Positions 51,769 through 60,328 of a stretch of DNA of 64,000 nt are shown piece by piece. Position numbers and translations under genes: made by a program. Each line of letters begins with the position of its first letter. Within the stretch, counting starts at the first letter, position 1. The notes below the pieces were generated by a model. The model saw nothing but the letters and a program-made list of their open reading frames with translations. It was not told the origin of the DNA and did no database searches. Source of the stretch: an uncultured Collinsella sp. (GTDB lineage: Bacteria > Actinomycetota > Coriobacteriia > Coriobacteriales > Coriobacteriaceae); assembly GCA_958418185.1 (NCBI GenBank), contig CATZEP010000002.1, forward strand, positions 13,217 to 77,216, written 5' to 3'.

Positions 51769-52541
51769 TAGAAGTCCTCCTCTTCATCTGCAGCAACCGT
51801 CTGCGGACCGGACGAGCCCTCGCGGAAGGCCAGGAGCAGTGCGACGCAAATGGCAGCTGCGGCGACGCCGATAACGTCCATCTTGAGGTAGATGACCATA
51901 ATGAATCCCAGGAACAGCCAAGGAAGCAGCTTGTTATCGCCCATGGTCCTAATAAGAAGTGCGAAGCCGATGCAGACCATGACGCCGGATGCAACGTTGA
52001 GGCCGTCCATCACAAACTGCGGAATCGCGTTGAGCGCATTGTTGATGAGGTCGGCACCAAAGAACAGCGAGCAAAACACCAGCAGTGCAGACGGAATGCC
52101 AATCGACAGCGGCACGACGGTCAGATGGTACAGGTTCGCCTTGGCAAGATCGCGATTTGCCAGAGCGGTCTCAATCTTCTTGCAGGCAAAGGCACCCGGA
52201 ACGGCGTAGCAGAAGTTGCGCCACACCTGAAGGAAGACGGAGACGGGAAGGGCGAGTGCGACGGCAGTTGCCGTGCCCGTACCCGTAATGACGGCAAACG
52301 CGCAGCCAAGCACGCCGGAAGCATAGACCTCGGGAGGAACCGCCGCACCGACCATAATGGCGCCCATGAACATGGACTCCAAAGCAGCGCCGACGATAAC
52401 GCCCTGCTGGACATCGCCAAGGATCAAGCCGACAAACAGGCTCGTAAACAGCGGACGACCAAGCATCGTAATGCCAAATAATTGCTCGTCCATGGACGCA
52501 ATAAATGCGACCAGTGCAACTAGAAGATACTGGACAACCAT
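51768..52541 (-). CDS. PTS mannose/sorbose-family EIIC component, set 2
   Basis: The start is ATG 52541 (GGGG 9 bp upstream); the TTG at 52550 abuts the ribosome binding site. 257 residues, about eight hydrophobic segments, with family motifs RPLFTSLFVGLILGDVQQG and GAAVPPEVYASGVLG. The tail is acidic (DEEEDF), like that of EIIC set 1 (FDDDDF). It translocates the sugar-amine; substrate specificity cannot be read. Confidence 0.9.
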   Translation of the reverse strand: MVVQYLLVALVAFIASMDEQLFGITMLGRPLFTSLFVGLILGDVQQGVIVGAALESMFMGAIMVGAAVPPEVYASGVLGCAFAVITGTGTATAVALALPVSVFLQVWRNFCYAVPGAFACKKIETALANRDLAKANLYHLTVVPLSIGIPSALLVFCSLFFGADLINNALNAIPQFVMDGLNVASGVMVCIGFALLIRTMGDNKLLPWLFLGFIMVIYLKMDVIGVAAAAICVALLLAFREGSSGPQTVAADEEEDF

Positions 52542-52622
52542 TTCGATCAACCCCAGAAACAGGTCTGCAGGCGAGGCATTCTGCGCAGCTCGCCTGCAGG
52601 CAACAGCAGCAATTTGAAAGGA

Positions 52623-53657
52623 TTAGTAGTTCATCTGGTGGTAGTAGCGACGCGTGGTGAGCGGGTGGTTACGGACGTGCTCGAGATGGCAGCTCAGACG
52701 CTCGGTGATGGTGTAGGTGACCATCGGGGAGACGATCTTGCGGAACTCGGGGTCGCTGAACGGCAGCTCGACCTCGGCGGTGTCGAACTTGTTCACGCGG
52801 ACATGGACGCCCTTCTCGTCGGCGAGCATGTGAGTGAAGTTGTCCACGCGGTCCATGAGCTTACGGGTGTCGTCCTCGCCGTAGAGCATGATGAGGCTCG
52901 TGCCCTCCTCGCACAGCTCGATGGTGCCGTGGAAGAACTCGGCGGCGTGGATGGACTTGGTCTTGATCCACTGCATCTCCTCGAGGATGCACATGGCGTA
53001 GTCGTAGGCCTCGCCCCAGAGCATGCCGGAGCCGATCACCATGTGGTAGTCGGTGTCCTTGAAGTCCTCGGCCATGGCGGCGCAGCGCTCGTCCTGGGCG
53101 TCCTTGGCCTTGATGAGGTACGGGGCGATGTTGCCGAACTCCTCCATGAAGGTGTCGTACTTGGGGAAGGCGCCGGCGTTCTTGAGGAAGCGGGCGACCA
53201 GCGTGATCTGGTAGGTGTAGATGGCCTCGCACAGGACGTCGTCCTCGGCGAAGCTGAAGAACTTGTAGTCGGCGTACTCGGTGGCCGGGGTGTTGTCGTT
53301 GGAGACGTACATCAGCGTGCGGGCGCCCTGCTCCTGGCAGAACTTGGCGGCCTCGATGATCTCGGGGGTGGTGCCGGTACGGGTGGAGAAGACGCAGACC
53401 GAGTCCTTGTTGAAGGTCTTGGGCGGGCATGCGAGGAACTCGGCGGCGATCTCGCAGTGGACGTCGACGTCGGCCGTGGTGGTCTCGACCCAGTACTTCA
53501 TCGGGAGCGTGTGGGCCCAGGTGCCGCCGCAGCCGATGAAGAAGATGTTGGAATAGCCCTGCTCGCAGACCTTGTCCACGGCAGCCTCAATCTGAGGACG
53601 GAGAGCGAGGGCATCGCTCACAACCTTCTCGTAACGAGGCTCATCGAAATTGAACAT
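52623..53657 (-). CDS. SIS-domain Amadori deglycase (FrlB/GfrF-like), copy 1
   Basis: 344 residues from ATG 53657 (AAGGG 12 bp upstream); the frame continues to 53705 but the second copy starts at the same Met. Two SIS domains: IFFIGCGGTWAHTLPMKY (about 32-50) and MVIGSGMLWGEAYDYAM. HAAEFFHGTIEL near residue 250 includes the conserved Glu-Phe-Phe-His-Gly of FrlB-type deglycases that split phosphorylated Amadori compounds into glucose-6-phosphate and an amine. The gene is clearly richer in GC than its neighbours. An identical copy is at 60329. Confidence 0.87.
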   Translation of the reverse strand: MFNFDEPRYEKVVSDALALRPQIEAAVDKVCEQGYSNIFFIGCGGTWAHTLPMKYWVETTTADVDVHCEIAAEFLACPPKTFNKDSVCVFSTRTGTTPEIIEAAKFCQEQGARTLMYVSNDNTPATEYADYKFFSFAEDDVLCEAIYTYQITLVARFLKNAGAFPKYDTFMEEFGNIAPYLIKAKDAQDERCAAMAEDFKDTDYHMVIGSGMLWGEAYDYAMCILEEMQWIKTKSIHAAEFFHGTIELCEEGTSLIMLYGEDDTRKLMDRVDNFTHMLADEKGVHVRVNKFDTAEVELPFSDPEFRKIVSPMVTYTITERLSCHLEHVRNHPLTTRRYYHQMNY

Positions 53658-53755
53658 ATCTAATATCCCTTCGTTTAATAGAGTGAAATTCGTTTCAATT
53701 GACAACTTGTCATTTCACTACGTATTAATACTTAATGACCTAAAAAAATACCTTT

Positions 53756-54640
53756 CTAGGAAATGGAAGCTTGGCCGTCTTTCATCTCGGCGAGTTTATG
53801 CTCGAATCCAAAGCCGCCGGGTTTAAGGCAATTCTTAGCTGAATAGTCAGCAGCGAATTCCATTGCATCCCGAATGATCTCCGCATCGAGCGGTTGCTTT
53901 TTACTCCAGCCATGCGAGAGACAGCTCACAACAAACGCAGTGATATACGAATCTCCCGCGCCCATGGTGTCAAGCGCATCTACGGGTCTTATATTTCCCT
54001 GGTACCATCGGGAACCGTCAAAGAACACAGGCCCTGCAGATCCCCGTGTAGCAATCGTGTAGCGACAACCATGCTCTATGGCCCTCTTCAATAGAACTTG
54101 AATCTGTTGATCGCTCTCGCCGGAACAGGAAAACAGACCAAGGGTTGTAGCAGGGCAAACAAGATCGAAATATGCATCGGTTCGATACTTATCTTTAACG
54201 GAAAAGTCGTAAACCACCACAGCGGGAAGATCTTGAACTAGGTGCACATCATCCTGCAGCTTTGCATTGACGCTGGTAAAAACCGCATCGAATCCCTGAA
54301 GAAACTTGACATCAGAATCGTTGATATGGGTTTTGTGCGCCCAGCAAGCCCCCGTATCGTAACCAACTTCGACACGTTCACCGTTGTAAACATTTACATC
54401 GCAAGTCTTGGTTGTTGCTTTTTCAGGCATGCATGATTGCGAAAGGTCAACGTTCAGCGAAGAAAGGGCATCGGTGATTATTCGCCCTCCCAGGTCGTTG
54501 CCGATCTCCCCAATATACGCAGCCTGTGCGCCAAGCATGCTTGCATGGGCAGCGACGTTTACGGCATTGCCACCAGGATACATAACGCCTTTGTTGAGAT
54601 AGCGATCAATAACGTTGTCACCAATTGCTGCGATTTTCAC
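53756..54640 (-). CDS. PfkB-family fructosamine kinase (FrlD-like)
   Basis: The start is GTG 54640 with GGGAGGCGTTGAG upstream, 294 residues; upstream ATG 54655 lies at the ribosome binding site itself. N-terminus KIAAIGDNVIDRY and PGGNAVNVAAHAS match FrlD-type kinases; the catalytic loop is DTMGAGDSYITAF (Asp near residue 230). It would phosphorylate C6 of a fructosamine that enters unphosphorylated. That seems redundant with PTS import, so it may serve a substrate from another route. Confidence 0.85.
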   Translation of the reverse strand: MKIAAIGDNVIDRYLNKGVMYPGGNAVNVAAHASMLGAQAAYIGEIGNDLGGRIITDALSSLNVDLSQSCMPEKATTKTCDVNVYNGERVEVGYDTGACWAHKTHINDSDVKFLQGFDAVFTSVNAKLQDDVHLVQDLPAVVVYDFSVKDKYRTDAYFDLVCPATTLGLFSCSGESDQQIQVLLKRAIEHGCRYTIATRGSAGPVFFDGSRWYQGNIRPVDALDTMGAGDSYITAFVVSCLSHGWSKKQPLDAEIIRDAMEFAADYSAKNCLKPGGFGFEHKLAEMKDGQASIS

Positions 54641-54670
54641 CTCAACGCCTCCCATCACGTACGGTCTTTA

Positions 54671-55669
54671 TTAGTACTCGACCTTGCGGTAATAACGGCG
54701 GATGTCGAGCGAATGGTCACGAATTTCCTCGAAATTCTTGCTCACACGCGAGAGAATGGCATTGAGCACCACCGGAGAAAGCATCCAGCGGAATTCATCA
54801 CTGATACCCGGCAACTCATAATCATGCGTATCGAATACGGTGAAATCATCCGCATATTGCTTACAGAAGCGTGCAACGCGCTCATCAAGAGGCCTAGTCT
54901 GCGCCTCCGTCATTGCGAGCGCGACGCAAACGCCCGGCTCAACAAGTTCGATAGTGCCATGGAAGAACTCAGGCGATGTAACGGATTTGGTGCGCAGCCA
55001 TTGGGACTCCTCGAGCACACACATGGCAAACGAATACGTGGGGCCCCACAGATTGCCAGAACCAATCCAAATCTGATACGGATCGTCCTTGTGCTTCAGA
55101 GCATATGCGCGAGCCATCTCGTCAGCGTTCTTGCCGACGGAAACGAGAGCAGCGGGGAGATTCACAAGCTCATCAGCGAAGCGATCGTAGTCATCGAAAA
55201 AGCCCCTGTTCTTGAGAATCTTTCCAATCAGAAGGTACAGCACGAGCTCCATAGGACGGCCCTGCTTATAGATCACTCCATAATCGGAAAGTTCACCAAG
55301 CGGTGAACCGTCCACGCCAAGCGTAGAGACAATGGTGCAGCCTGCGTCTTTTGCCGCCTTTGCCGCCGCGACCGTCTCTTTGGTGTCGCCCGACTTGGAC
55401 GCCATGAACGCCAAGGTCCCCTTACCGATGCGCCGATTGCCAACCGTGAGGAAATCTGCCGAAACTTGGGACTGGACGGGAATATCGGACATAACAGAAA
55501 CCATATAGTCAAACGGCTGCATCATCGCAAGCGAGCCACCTGACGAGGTGAAGAAAATCGAATCGAAACCCTTTTCGCAAATTTCGTCAGCAATGCGTTC
55601 AATTTCGGCACGTTGATTGTAGATATAAGCACCGTTATCGAGAATTGCCTGTTCATCAAATGAAACCAT
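54671..55669 (-). CDS. SIS-domain deglycase (FrlB/GfrE-like), second type
   Basis: 332 residues from ATG 55669 (AAAGGTATATCTC). SIS motifs FFTSSGGSLAMMQPFDYM, MASKSGDTKETVAAAK, WIGSGNLWGPTYSFAM and the active-site block SPEFFHGTIELVEPG. It differs substantially from the other deglycase here but shares layout and the RRYY C-terminus. Two deglycases with different amine specificity (alpha- or epsilon-linked) are known in the Salmonella gfr locus, which this resembles. Confidence 0.87.
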   Translation of the reverse strand: MVSFDEQAILDNGAYIYNQRAEIERIADEICEKGFDSIFFTSSGGSLAMMQPFDYMVSVMSDIPVQSQVSADFLTVGNRRIGKGTLAFMASKSGDTKETVAAAKAAKDAGCTIVSTLGVDGSPLGELSDYGVIYKQGRPMELVLYLLIGKILKNRGFFDDYDRFADELVNLPAALVSVGKNADEMARAYALKHKDDPYQIWIGSGNLWGPTYSFAMCVLEESQWLRTKSVTSPEFFHGTIELVEPGVCVALAMTEAQTRPLDERVARFCKQYADDFTVFDTHDYELPGISDEFRWMLSPVVLNAILSRVSKNFEEIRDHSLDIRRYYRKVEY

Positions 55670-55717
55670 GAGATATACCTTTCTAATTCAATTGGGCCAG
55701 ACGGCGAAATCAACCAT

Positions 55718-56548
55718 TTAGATTGCAAACACTCCGAAGAAGGAGCCGACGATACCAACCGCCATGAGAATAACGAGAATCCAAGCAATCTTGACCTTGT
55801 GCTGGACGAGTTCGTAAACTCCAAGTGTCACAAGCAGCGGCAGCAGGCTCGGCATGATACCGTCGATGATGCTTTGGATAGTCTGCGCACTGTCGCCGGT
55901 ACCGAGAGAACCAGCCACGCTGACCGATACAAGGTTGGGCACCATAGCGCCGATAACCATAAGACCGAGAATTGCAGCCCCCATAGTGAGCTTTGGCATA
56001 AGACCAGATTTCTCGATCTTGCTCAAGAAACTGGTTCCGAATCCATAGCCCCATTTAAGGCAGAACCAACGAATCAGATAATGCGGAACATTGAATACGA
56101 CAAGGAAGAGAAGCGGGCCGAGAATGTTACCCTGCATAGCAAGCGACACACCCAAGCCAGTGGCGATGACACGCAACGTTCCCCAGAACAGAGAGTCACC
56201 GATGCCGGCCAGCGGGCTCATAAGAGCGGCCTTTACGCTGTTGATGGAGGATTCGTCAAAATCCTCTTCGTTAGCGTTTGCCTCTTCCATCGCTGCCGAA
56301 ATGCCCAAAATTAATGTTGAGACATAAGGAGTGGTGTTGAAGAACTCCATGTGACGCTTAGCAGCAGCAGCCTGGTCATCCTTATTCTTATACACGCGAC
56401 GAATGATGGGAAGCATAGAGAAGCAGTATCCCATGTGCTGCTGGCGCTCGTAGTTCCAGGAGTACTCCATCGTAAGCGAACGGAAAAATACCGATTTTAG
56501 ATCACGCTTTGTAATCTTGTTGGAACTGGTGTCATTAGAAGTCGTCAT
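55718..56548 (-). CDS. PTS mannose/sorbose-family EIID component, set 1
   Basis: The start is ATG 56548 (GGGAGCTTCGACG), 276 residues, overlapping EIIC by 14 bp. Motifs: FFRSLTMEYSWNYERQQHMG, HMEFFNTTPYVSTLILGI, SSINSVKAALMSPLAGIGDS. Hydrophobic C-terminal helices. With EIIC, EIIB and EIIA just upstream it makes a complete mannose-class permease. Confidence 0.92.
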   Translation of the reverse strand: MTTSNDTSSNKITKRDLKSVFFRSLTMEYSWNYERQQHMGYCFSMLPIIRRVYKNKDDQAAAAKRHMEFFNTTPYVSTLILGISAAMEEANANEEDFDESSINSVKAALMSPLAGIGDSLFWGTLRVIATGLGVSLAMQGNILGPLLFLVVFNVPHYLIRWFCLKWGYGFGTSFLSKIEKSGLMPKLTMGAAILGLMVIGAMVPNLVSVSVAGSLGTGDSAQTIQSIIDGIMPSLLPLLVTLGVYELVQHKVKIAWILVILMAVGIVGSFFGVFAI

Positions 56549-57320
56549 CGTCGAAGCTCCCTTCCGAACTAAGCTGTGGCGTCTGAGCAATGAAGTTTGG
56601 CTGGACCACCACGAGGATTACTGCGAGGCAAAGCCCAATGATGGCAATACCAAGGATTGGAATGCTCATGTAGGCACAGAGCGCAAACCCGAGCACGAAG
56701 AAAATAGCAGTCTGCTTGTTGACAATCATTGAAGCGAGCAGTGCAATGCCGAGCGCAGGGATGAATCCACCCGCAATAACCAGGCCGTTACTTACAAACT
56801 CGGGAATTGCGTTAAGCACCGCGTTCATAACCGGCGTTCCGAGATAGAAAGCAAGGGAGCACACGAAAAAGCGAGGAAGCGATTTGACGATGAATCCACC
56901 AAGCAGATGCATCCGCTCCATACCTTTGAGGTCGCCCTTTGCCACACAGTCGTCCGCTTTATGGACGAAAAACGGCATCACGATCAGCGTAAGCGCGTTA
57001 TCAATGATGAGATAAAGCGACGCAATCGGGAAAGCGAGCGTCAGCGCAACTTCAGCGCCTTGACCCGTCGAAATTGCAAAGGCAGTGCCCAAAATACCAC
57101 CGGTGATAACGTCAGGCGGAACGGCCGCCCCGATGGTAACCGATCCAATGAACACCATTTCAAGCGTGGCGCCGACAATAATGCCCGTCTGCAAATCACC
57201 CATCACAAGACCGATGAGGACGCCCGTGACAATCGGGCGAGAAGCAAGGCAAGTGCCAAGTGCCCACTCAAATGTCACGCACATTGCGACGAGGCCGATA
57301 AGGATCGCTTGAGTCAACAT
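56535..57320 (-). CDS. PTS mannose/sorbose-family EIIC component, set 1
   Basis: 261 residues from ATG 57320 (AAAGGGGATCTCTC). About eight hydrophobic helices, RPIVTGVLIGLVMGDLQTG and GAAVPPDVITGGILG typical of EIIC-Man/Sor. The acidic end FDDDDF overlaps the start of EIID. Confidence 0.92.
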   Translation of the reverse strand: MLTQAILIGLVAMCVTFEWALGTCLASRPIVTGVLIGLVMGDLQTGIIVGATLEMVFIGSVTIGAAVPPDVITGGILGTAFAISTGQGAEVALTLAFPIASLYLIIDNALTLIVMPFFVHKADDCVAKGDLKGMERMHLLGGFIVKSLPRFFVCSLAFYLGTPVMNAVLNAIPEFVSNGLVIAGGFIPALGIALLASMIVNKQTAIFFVLGFALCAYMSIPILGIAIIGLCLAVILVVVQPNFIAQTPQLSSEGSFDDDDF

Positions 57321-57347
57321 GAGAGATCCCCTTTCTATTGTATGTGC

Positions 57348-57809
57348 TTAAATCAAAATCTTCTCGTCTCTAGGTACCTGCCTGATCTCCACCTCGATTC
57401 CGGCATCACTGAGCTCATGTAGAAGCTCCACGTCGCGATCGGTAGCGAAAACCGTTGAAGATAGGCGTACATCTGCGCCCTCACGCGGCTTCGTTCCTCC
57501 AATGTTGATATGCTCGATTTCGCTGTAGCCCTTTGCCAGGCGGTAAGCATCTTCGATGCTTTCAACGACAATGAACAAACGGTACTTATCGGTCACACCG
57601 CTCCTAAGAGCCTCGATAGAATCATCGACCGATTTGATAACCAATTTGACGCCTGCCGGACGTGCCAGCTTAAGCGTCGTCTTGCGCACGTCATCCTTCA
57701 CAACCGCATCGCAGGCAATCAAAATGCAATTGGTGTCAAGCTCTTGCGTCCAAGTCATGGCAACCTGACCATGAAGCAAGCGATGGTCAACTCTCAGCAG
57801 CTTAATCAT
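57348..57809 (-). CDS. PTS mannose/sorbose-family EIIB component
   Basis: 153 residues from ATG 57809 (GAAAGGAACAAAG). It starts IKLLRVDHRLLHGQVAMTW; His13 in HGQV is the expected phosphorylated residue. It transfers phosphate from EIIA to the incoming sugar-amine. It is the only EIIB in the window and may serve both EIIC/EIID pairs. Confidence 0.93.
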   Translation of the reverse strand: MIKLLRVDHRLLHGQVAMTWTQELDTNCILIACDAVVKDDVRKTTLKLARPAGVKLVIKSVDDSIEALRSGVTDKYRLFIVVESIEDAYRLAKGYSEIEHINIGGTKPREGADVRLSSTVFATDRDVELLHELSDAGIEVEIRQVPRDEKILI

Positions 57810-57822
57810 CTTTGTTCCTTTC

Positions 57823-58239
57823 TCAAAAATCCTCGTCTTCTTCTACCGAATTTGGCAGTGAACATAGGCATGTGCCCTTTTGGCGGACACTTGAAACCAA
57901 TGCAGCGAGCTCGGCGTCATCAAGTGTGCTCAATTTCGAAAACACTTCGAGCACTAGTGGTAGCGACATGCCGGCAATGAGCCTTAGAGAATCGTCACCC
58001 AACCTTTCCATAAAAGCGTTATTCACTGACCCACCATAGACATCAGTGATGACAATCCACTGGTCTGCTGGGTCGCGGGAACGATCCCAAAAATCTATCA
58101 ACTCGTTTACATCCATCGTGTCCTCATCGACATATGCGCATAGCACCTTAACGCGAGGATCTTCGCCGCAAAATAGCTGGAGCGTTTCACGCATCGCTCT
58201 AGCAAGTGGCCCATGGCTGGCCAAAAGCAACTTCCTCAT
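57823..58239 (-). CDS. PTS mannose-family EIIA component
   Basis: 138 residues from ATG 58239 (TTGGGAGATAA). His9 in LLASHGPLA is the phosphorylation site; TDVYGGSVNNAFM is the family's second motif. It is a stand-alone EIIA, followed by EIIB after 13 bp, and is the first gene of the operon running to 50920. Confidence 0.93.
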   Translation of the reverse strand: MRKLLLASHGPLARAMRETLQLFCGEDPRVKVLCAYVDEDTMDVNELIDFWDRSRDPADQWIVITDVYGGSVNNAFMERLGDDSLRLIAGMSLPLVLEVFSKLSTLDDAELAALVSSVRQKGTCLCSLPNSVEEDEDF

Positions 58240-58274
58240 TTATCTCCCAATCTCAGTCAATCATCTGTTAATAG

Positions 58275-58329
58275 AACGTTATATTTTGTATTGTTATCTA
58301 CAGTATCCTCGAAACTTTCGCTTTGTCAA
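58275..58329 (-). promoter_or_regulatory. Promoter and putative operator of the fructosamine PTS operon
   Basis: On the minus strand TTGACA (58329-58324) and TACTGT (58305-58300) are 18 bp apart, about 60 bp before the EIIA start. AACGTTATA at 58275-58283 lies just downstream and shares its AACGTT core with sites near the GntR start and the second deglycase promoter, so it is a candidate GntR operator. Confidence 0.6.
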
Positions 58330-58381
58330 GACAGATCAATCAAGCTTCCTAAGCGGTAATAATTCGCCCGTAAACGGCAAA

Positions 58382-58407
58382 AAAACGCCCCTTTGTCGGG
58401 GCGTTTT
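58382..58407 (-). terminator. Terminator of the GntR genes
   Basis: AAAACGCCCC/GGGGCGTTTT with loop TTTGTC; on the minus strand it runs into TTTTTTT. It separates the regulators from the PTS operon. Confidence 0.9.
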
Positions 58408-58453
58408 CAATCTCTTGTTATTCGGTTAAGAAAGATCCGGGGTTTGGCTTTCG

Positions 58454-59158
58454 CTAGAGATAAAACTTTAAGCGCTCAGTGCAGTACACCTGCCGCGAAA
58501 TAAACAATGGCACTCCCTGCGCGCTGCAACGCTTATCTACAAATAATAAAAGGGCAGATCCCGGCTTTACATTCAAATGTTCTGCCTCGTAAGCACTTGC
58601 AAAGCACACCTGCAACGTTCGCTCGTTATTGCCAAGTTCGATATGGCGTCTTCCCAGCACCTCAAGTAGAGAACCCGATAAATCTTCATGTTCCAAAAAG
58701 GCAAGAGAAGGAGTGTAGCTATTGGTTTCCAACATCGTTGGCACGCCATCGACTAAGCGCAAACGTCTAGTCTGAAGAATATTCTCGTCCTCCTGGACCT
58801 GAAGAAAACGCACATCGCGCAGCGTAGGATAAATCCAAGCTACTTCGAGCACTACGGTCGAAGGCTTTTTATTTTCTTGAATGCAGGAATGGGTGAAGCT
58901 TTCCTGGTCATCGGCTGCATAGGCATTGCGCGTCGTGGTAACAAAAGTACCTTTTCCTCGCGTGCGCTCAACGATATCGGCATCCTCTAGTTCCTTGATT
59001 GCCGATCGAACAGTAATACGACTAACGCCATATTCCTCCATAAGCTCCGTCTCAGTAGGAAGCTTATCCCCTTCGCTATATACGCCACTTTCTATTCGAC
59101 TCACAAGATCGTGAACGATCTGCTTATACAATGGAACAGCGCTCTCCACTTTAACCAT
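58454..59158 (-). CDS. GntR-family regulator (HutC type), proximal
   Basis: 234 residues from ATG 59158. N-terminal winged helix (YKQIVHDLVSRIESGVYSEG, LPTETELMEEYGVSRITVRS) and a C-terminal UTRA ligand domain (RRLRLVDGVPTMLETNSY). HutC-type regulators often bind phosphorylated sugars, so the ligand may be a fructosamine phosphate or its product. It is 8 bp downstream of a second GntR gene, an unusual tandem pair. Confidence 0.9.
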   Translation of the reverse strand: MVKVESAVPLYKQIVHDLVSRIESGVYSEGDKLPTETELMEEYGVSRITVRSAIKELEDADIVERTRGKGTFVTTTRNAYAADDQESFTHSCIQENKKPSTVVLEVAWIYPTLRDVRFLQVQEDENILQTRRLRLVDGVPTMLETNSYTPSLAFLEHEDLSGSLLEVLGRRHIELGNNERTLQVCFASAYEAEHLNVKPGSALLLFVDKRCSAQGVPLFISRQVYCTERLKFYL

Positions 59159-59166
59159 TATTCAAC

Positions 59167-59955
59167 CTATTGCTTTCTACACTCAACGGCTTCAAGTCCC
59201 TGCCAATTGATGCCGAGTTGATTAGCCTTAATCGAAAAGAAGTATTTGAAATAATCACCCAACATCACCTGCTTAGTAAAGTGCACTGGCTTACCAGTGC
59301 TCATATAAACGGTCTCACTCAATATAAACATCGCAGCTTCTCCTGCGATGTTAAGGATGCGCTTCTCCTCATCCGTAGCAAGCCCTGCTTCAAGCACAAT
59401 AGACGGGAAACAATTATCCTCTAGTCGCAGCCCCGTCTCTCTCTCAATCGTTTCATAAAGTGATGCGTTCTCCATATCGACACCCAGTAAAAACCCGAAG
59501 TTCTTTACTGGAAGATAAATATGTTCAATCATTGCATTTATGTGGTTAATTGACCTCACGCGTTTGAGGTAAACCGCAGATTCATTCTCTTCCATTCGCA
59601 AATGACGACGGACGGCAACGGGCGGCTCGACCTCCTGAAGAGCGAGAACACGAGACGAGGTTTCGATATTATTTTCATGGCAAAAATAAGTGAAACCCTT
59701 AAACGTGCTCAAGCTCGAGACGATTTTAGGCTGCCGGATAAATGTGCCCTTGCCATGACGCGTATCAAGCACGTCGTCATCCACAAGAGTTTGAATTGCC
59801 TTCCGTATCGTCGCACGGCTAACCTCGTATTCTTCGCAAAAACCATTTTCGCTAGGCAACACGCCACTTTCGGAAAACTCGCCCATCTCAATACGGCGGC
59901 GCAAATCATCGGCCACTTGTACATATAGCGGCACAGCACTAGTCGGGTTAATCAT
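59167..59955 (-). CDS. GntR-family regulator (HutC type), distal
   Basis: 262 residues from ATG 59955 (CGGAGAACGTT). Winged helix YVQVADDLRRRIEMGEFSES and PSENGFCEEYEVSRATIRKA; UTRA domain follows (YLKRVRSINHINAMIEHIYL). It differs clearly from the proximal regulator, so it is not a recent duplicate. The AACGTT motif overlaps the region immediately before its start, consistent with autoregulation. Confidence 0.9.
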   Translation of the reverse strand: MINPTSAVPLYVQVADDLRRRIEMGEFSESGVLPSENGFCEEYEVSRATIRKAIQTLVDDDVLDTRHGKGTFIRQPKIVSSLSTFKGFTYFCHENNIETSSRVLALQEVEPPVAVRRHLRMEENESAVYLKRVRSINHINAMIEHIYLPVKNFGFLLGVDMENASLYETIERETGLRLEDNCFPSIVLEAGLATDEEKRILNIAGEAAMFILSETVYMSTGKPVHFTKQVMLGDYFKYFFSIKANQLGINWQGLEAVECRKQ

Positions 59956-60328
59956 AACGTTCTCCGTACAACATTCTATGAAACTTCTATACGTTATAAG
60001 ATAACCTATTACGTATTATTTTGAAAGAAATAGACGGTTCAATCTTATTTTTGAACCGTCTACAATATCAAACATTTCATATGAAGGTGTCGAATGCCAC
60101 TTGTGGCGCAAACAAGAGGGGCATTTGGCAAAAAATGCCCCTCTTCGCCTTGAAGTCGCTACCGTGAAATGCCAACGAGCCGCATGGTCGAGTCCAAGCA
60201 AATACGACCTCAAGCGGCCAGCTACGGCATGGCTCCCTAGAACGAGACTGCGACATTTGTTTGCATTGTTTTACGAACGCAGCATAACGAATTATTTCCG
60301 AGCAAAATAACGGCCGCTGAAAGCTGCT
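59956..60328. other. Intergenic region with two strong hairpins
   Basis: This 373-bp gap contains TAGACGGTTCAA/TTGAACCGTCTA (60031-60062, 12-bp perfect stem), likely the end of the second deglycase transcript or GntR leader, and AAGAGGGG..CCCCTCTT (60114-60145) with an extended ATTT/AAAT pairing. ACGTTATA at 59991-59998 is a candidate GntR half-site. No gene is supported. Confidence 0.5.
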
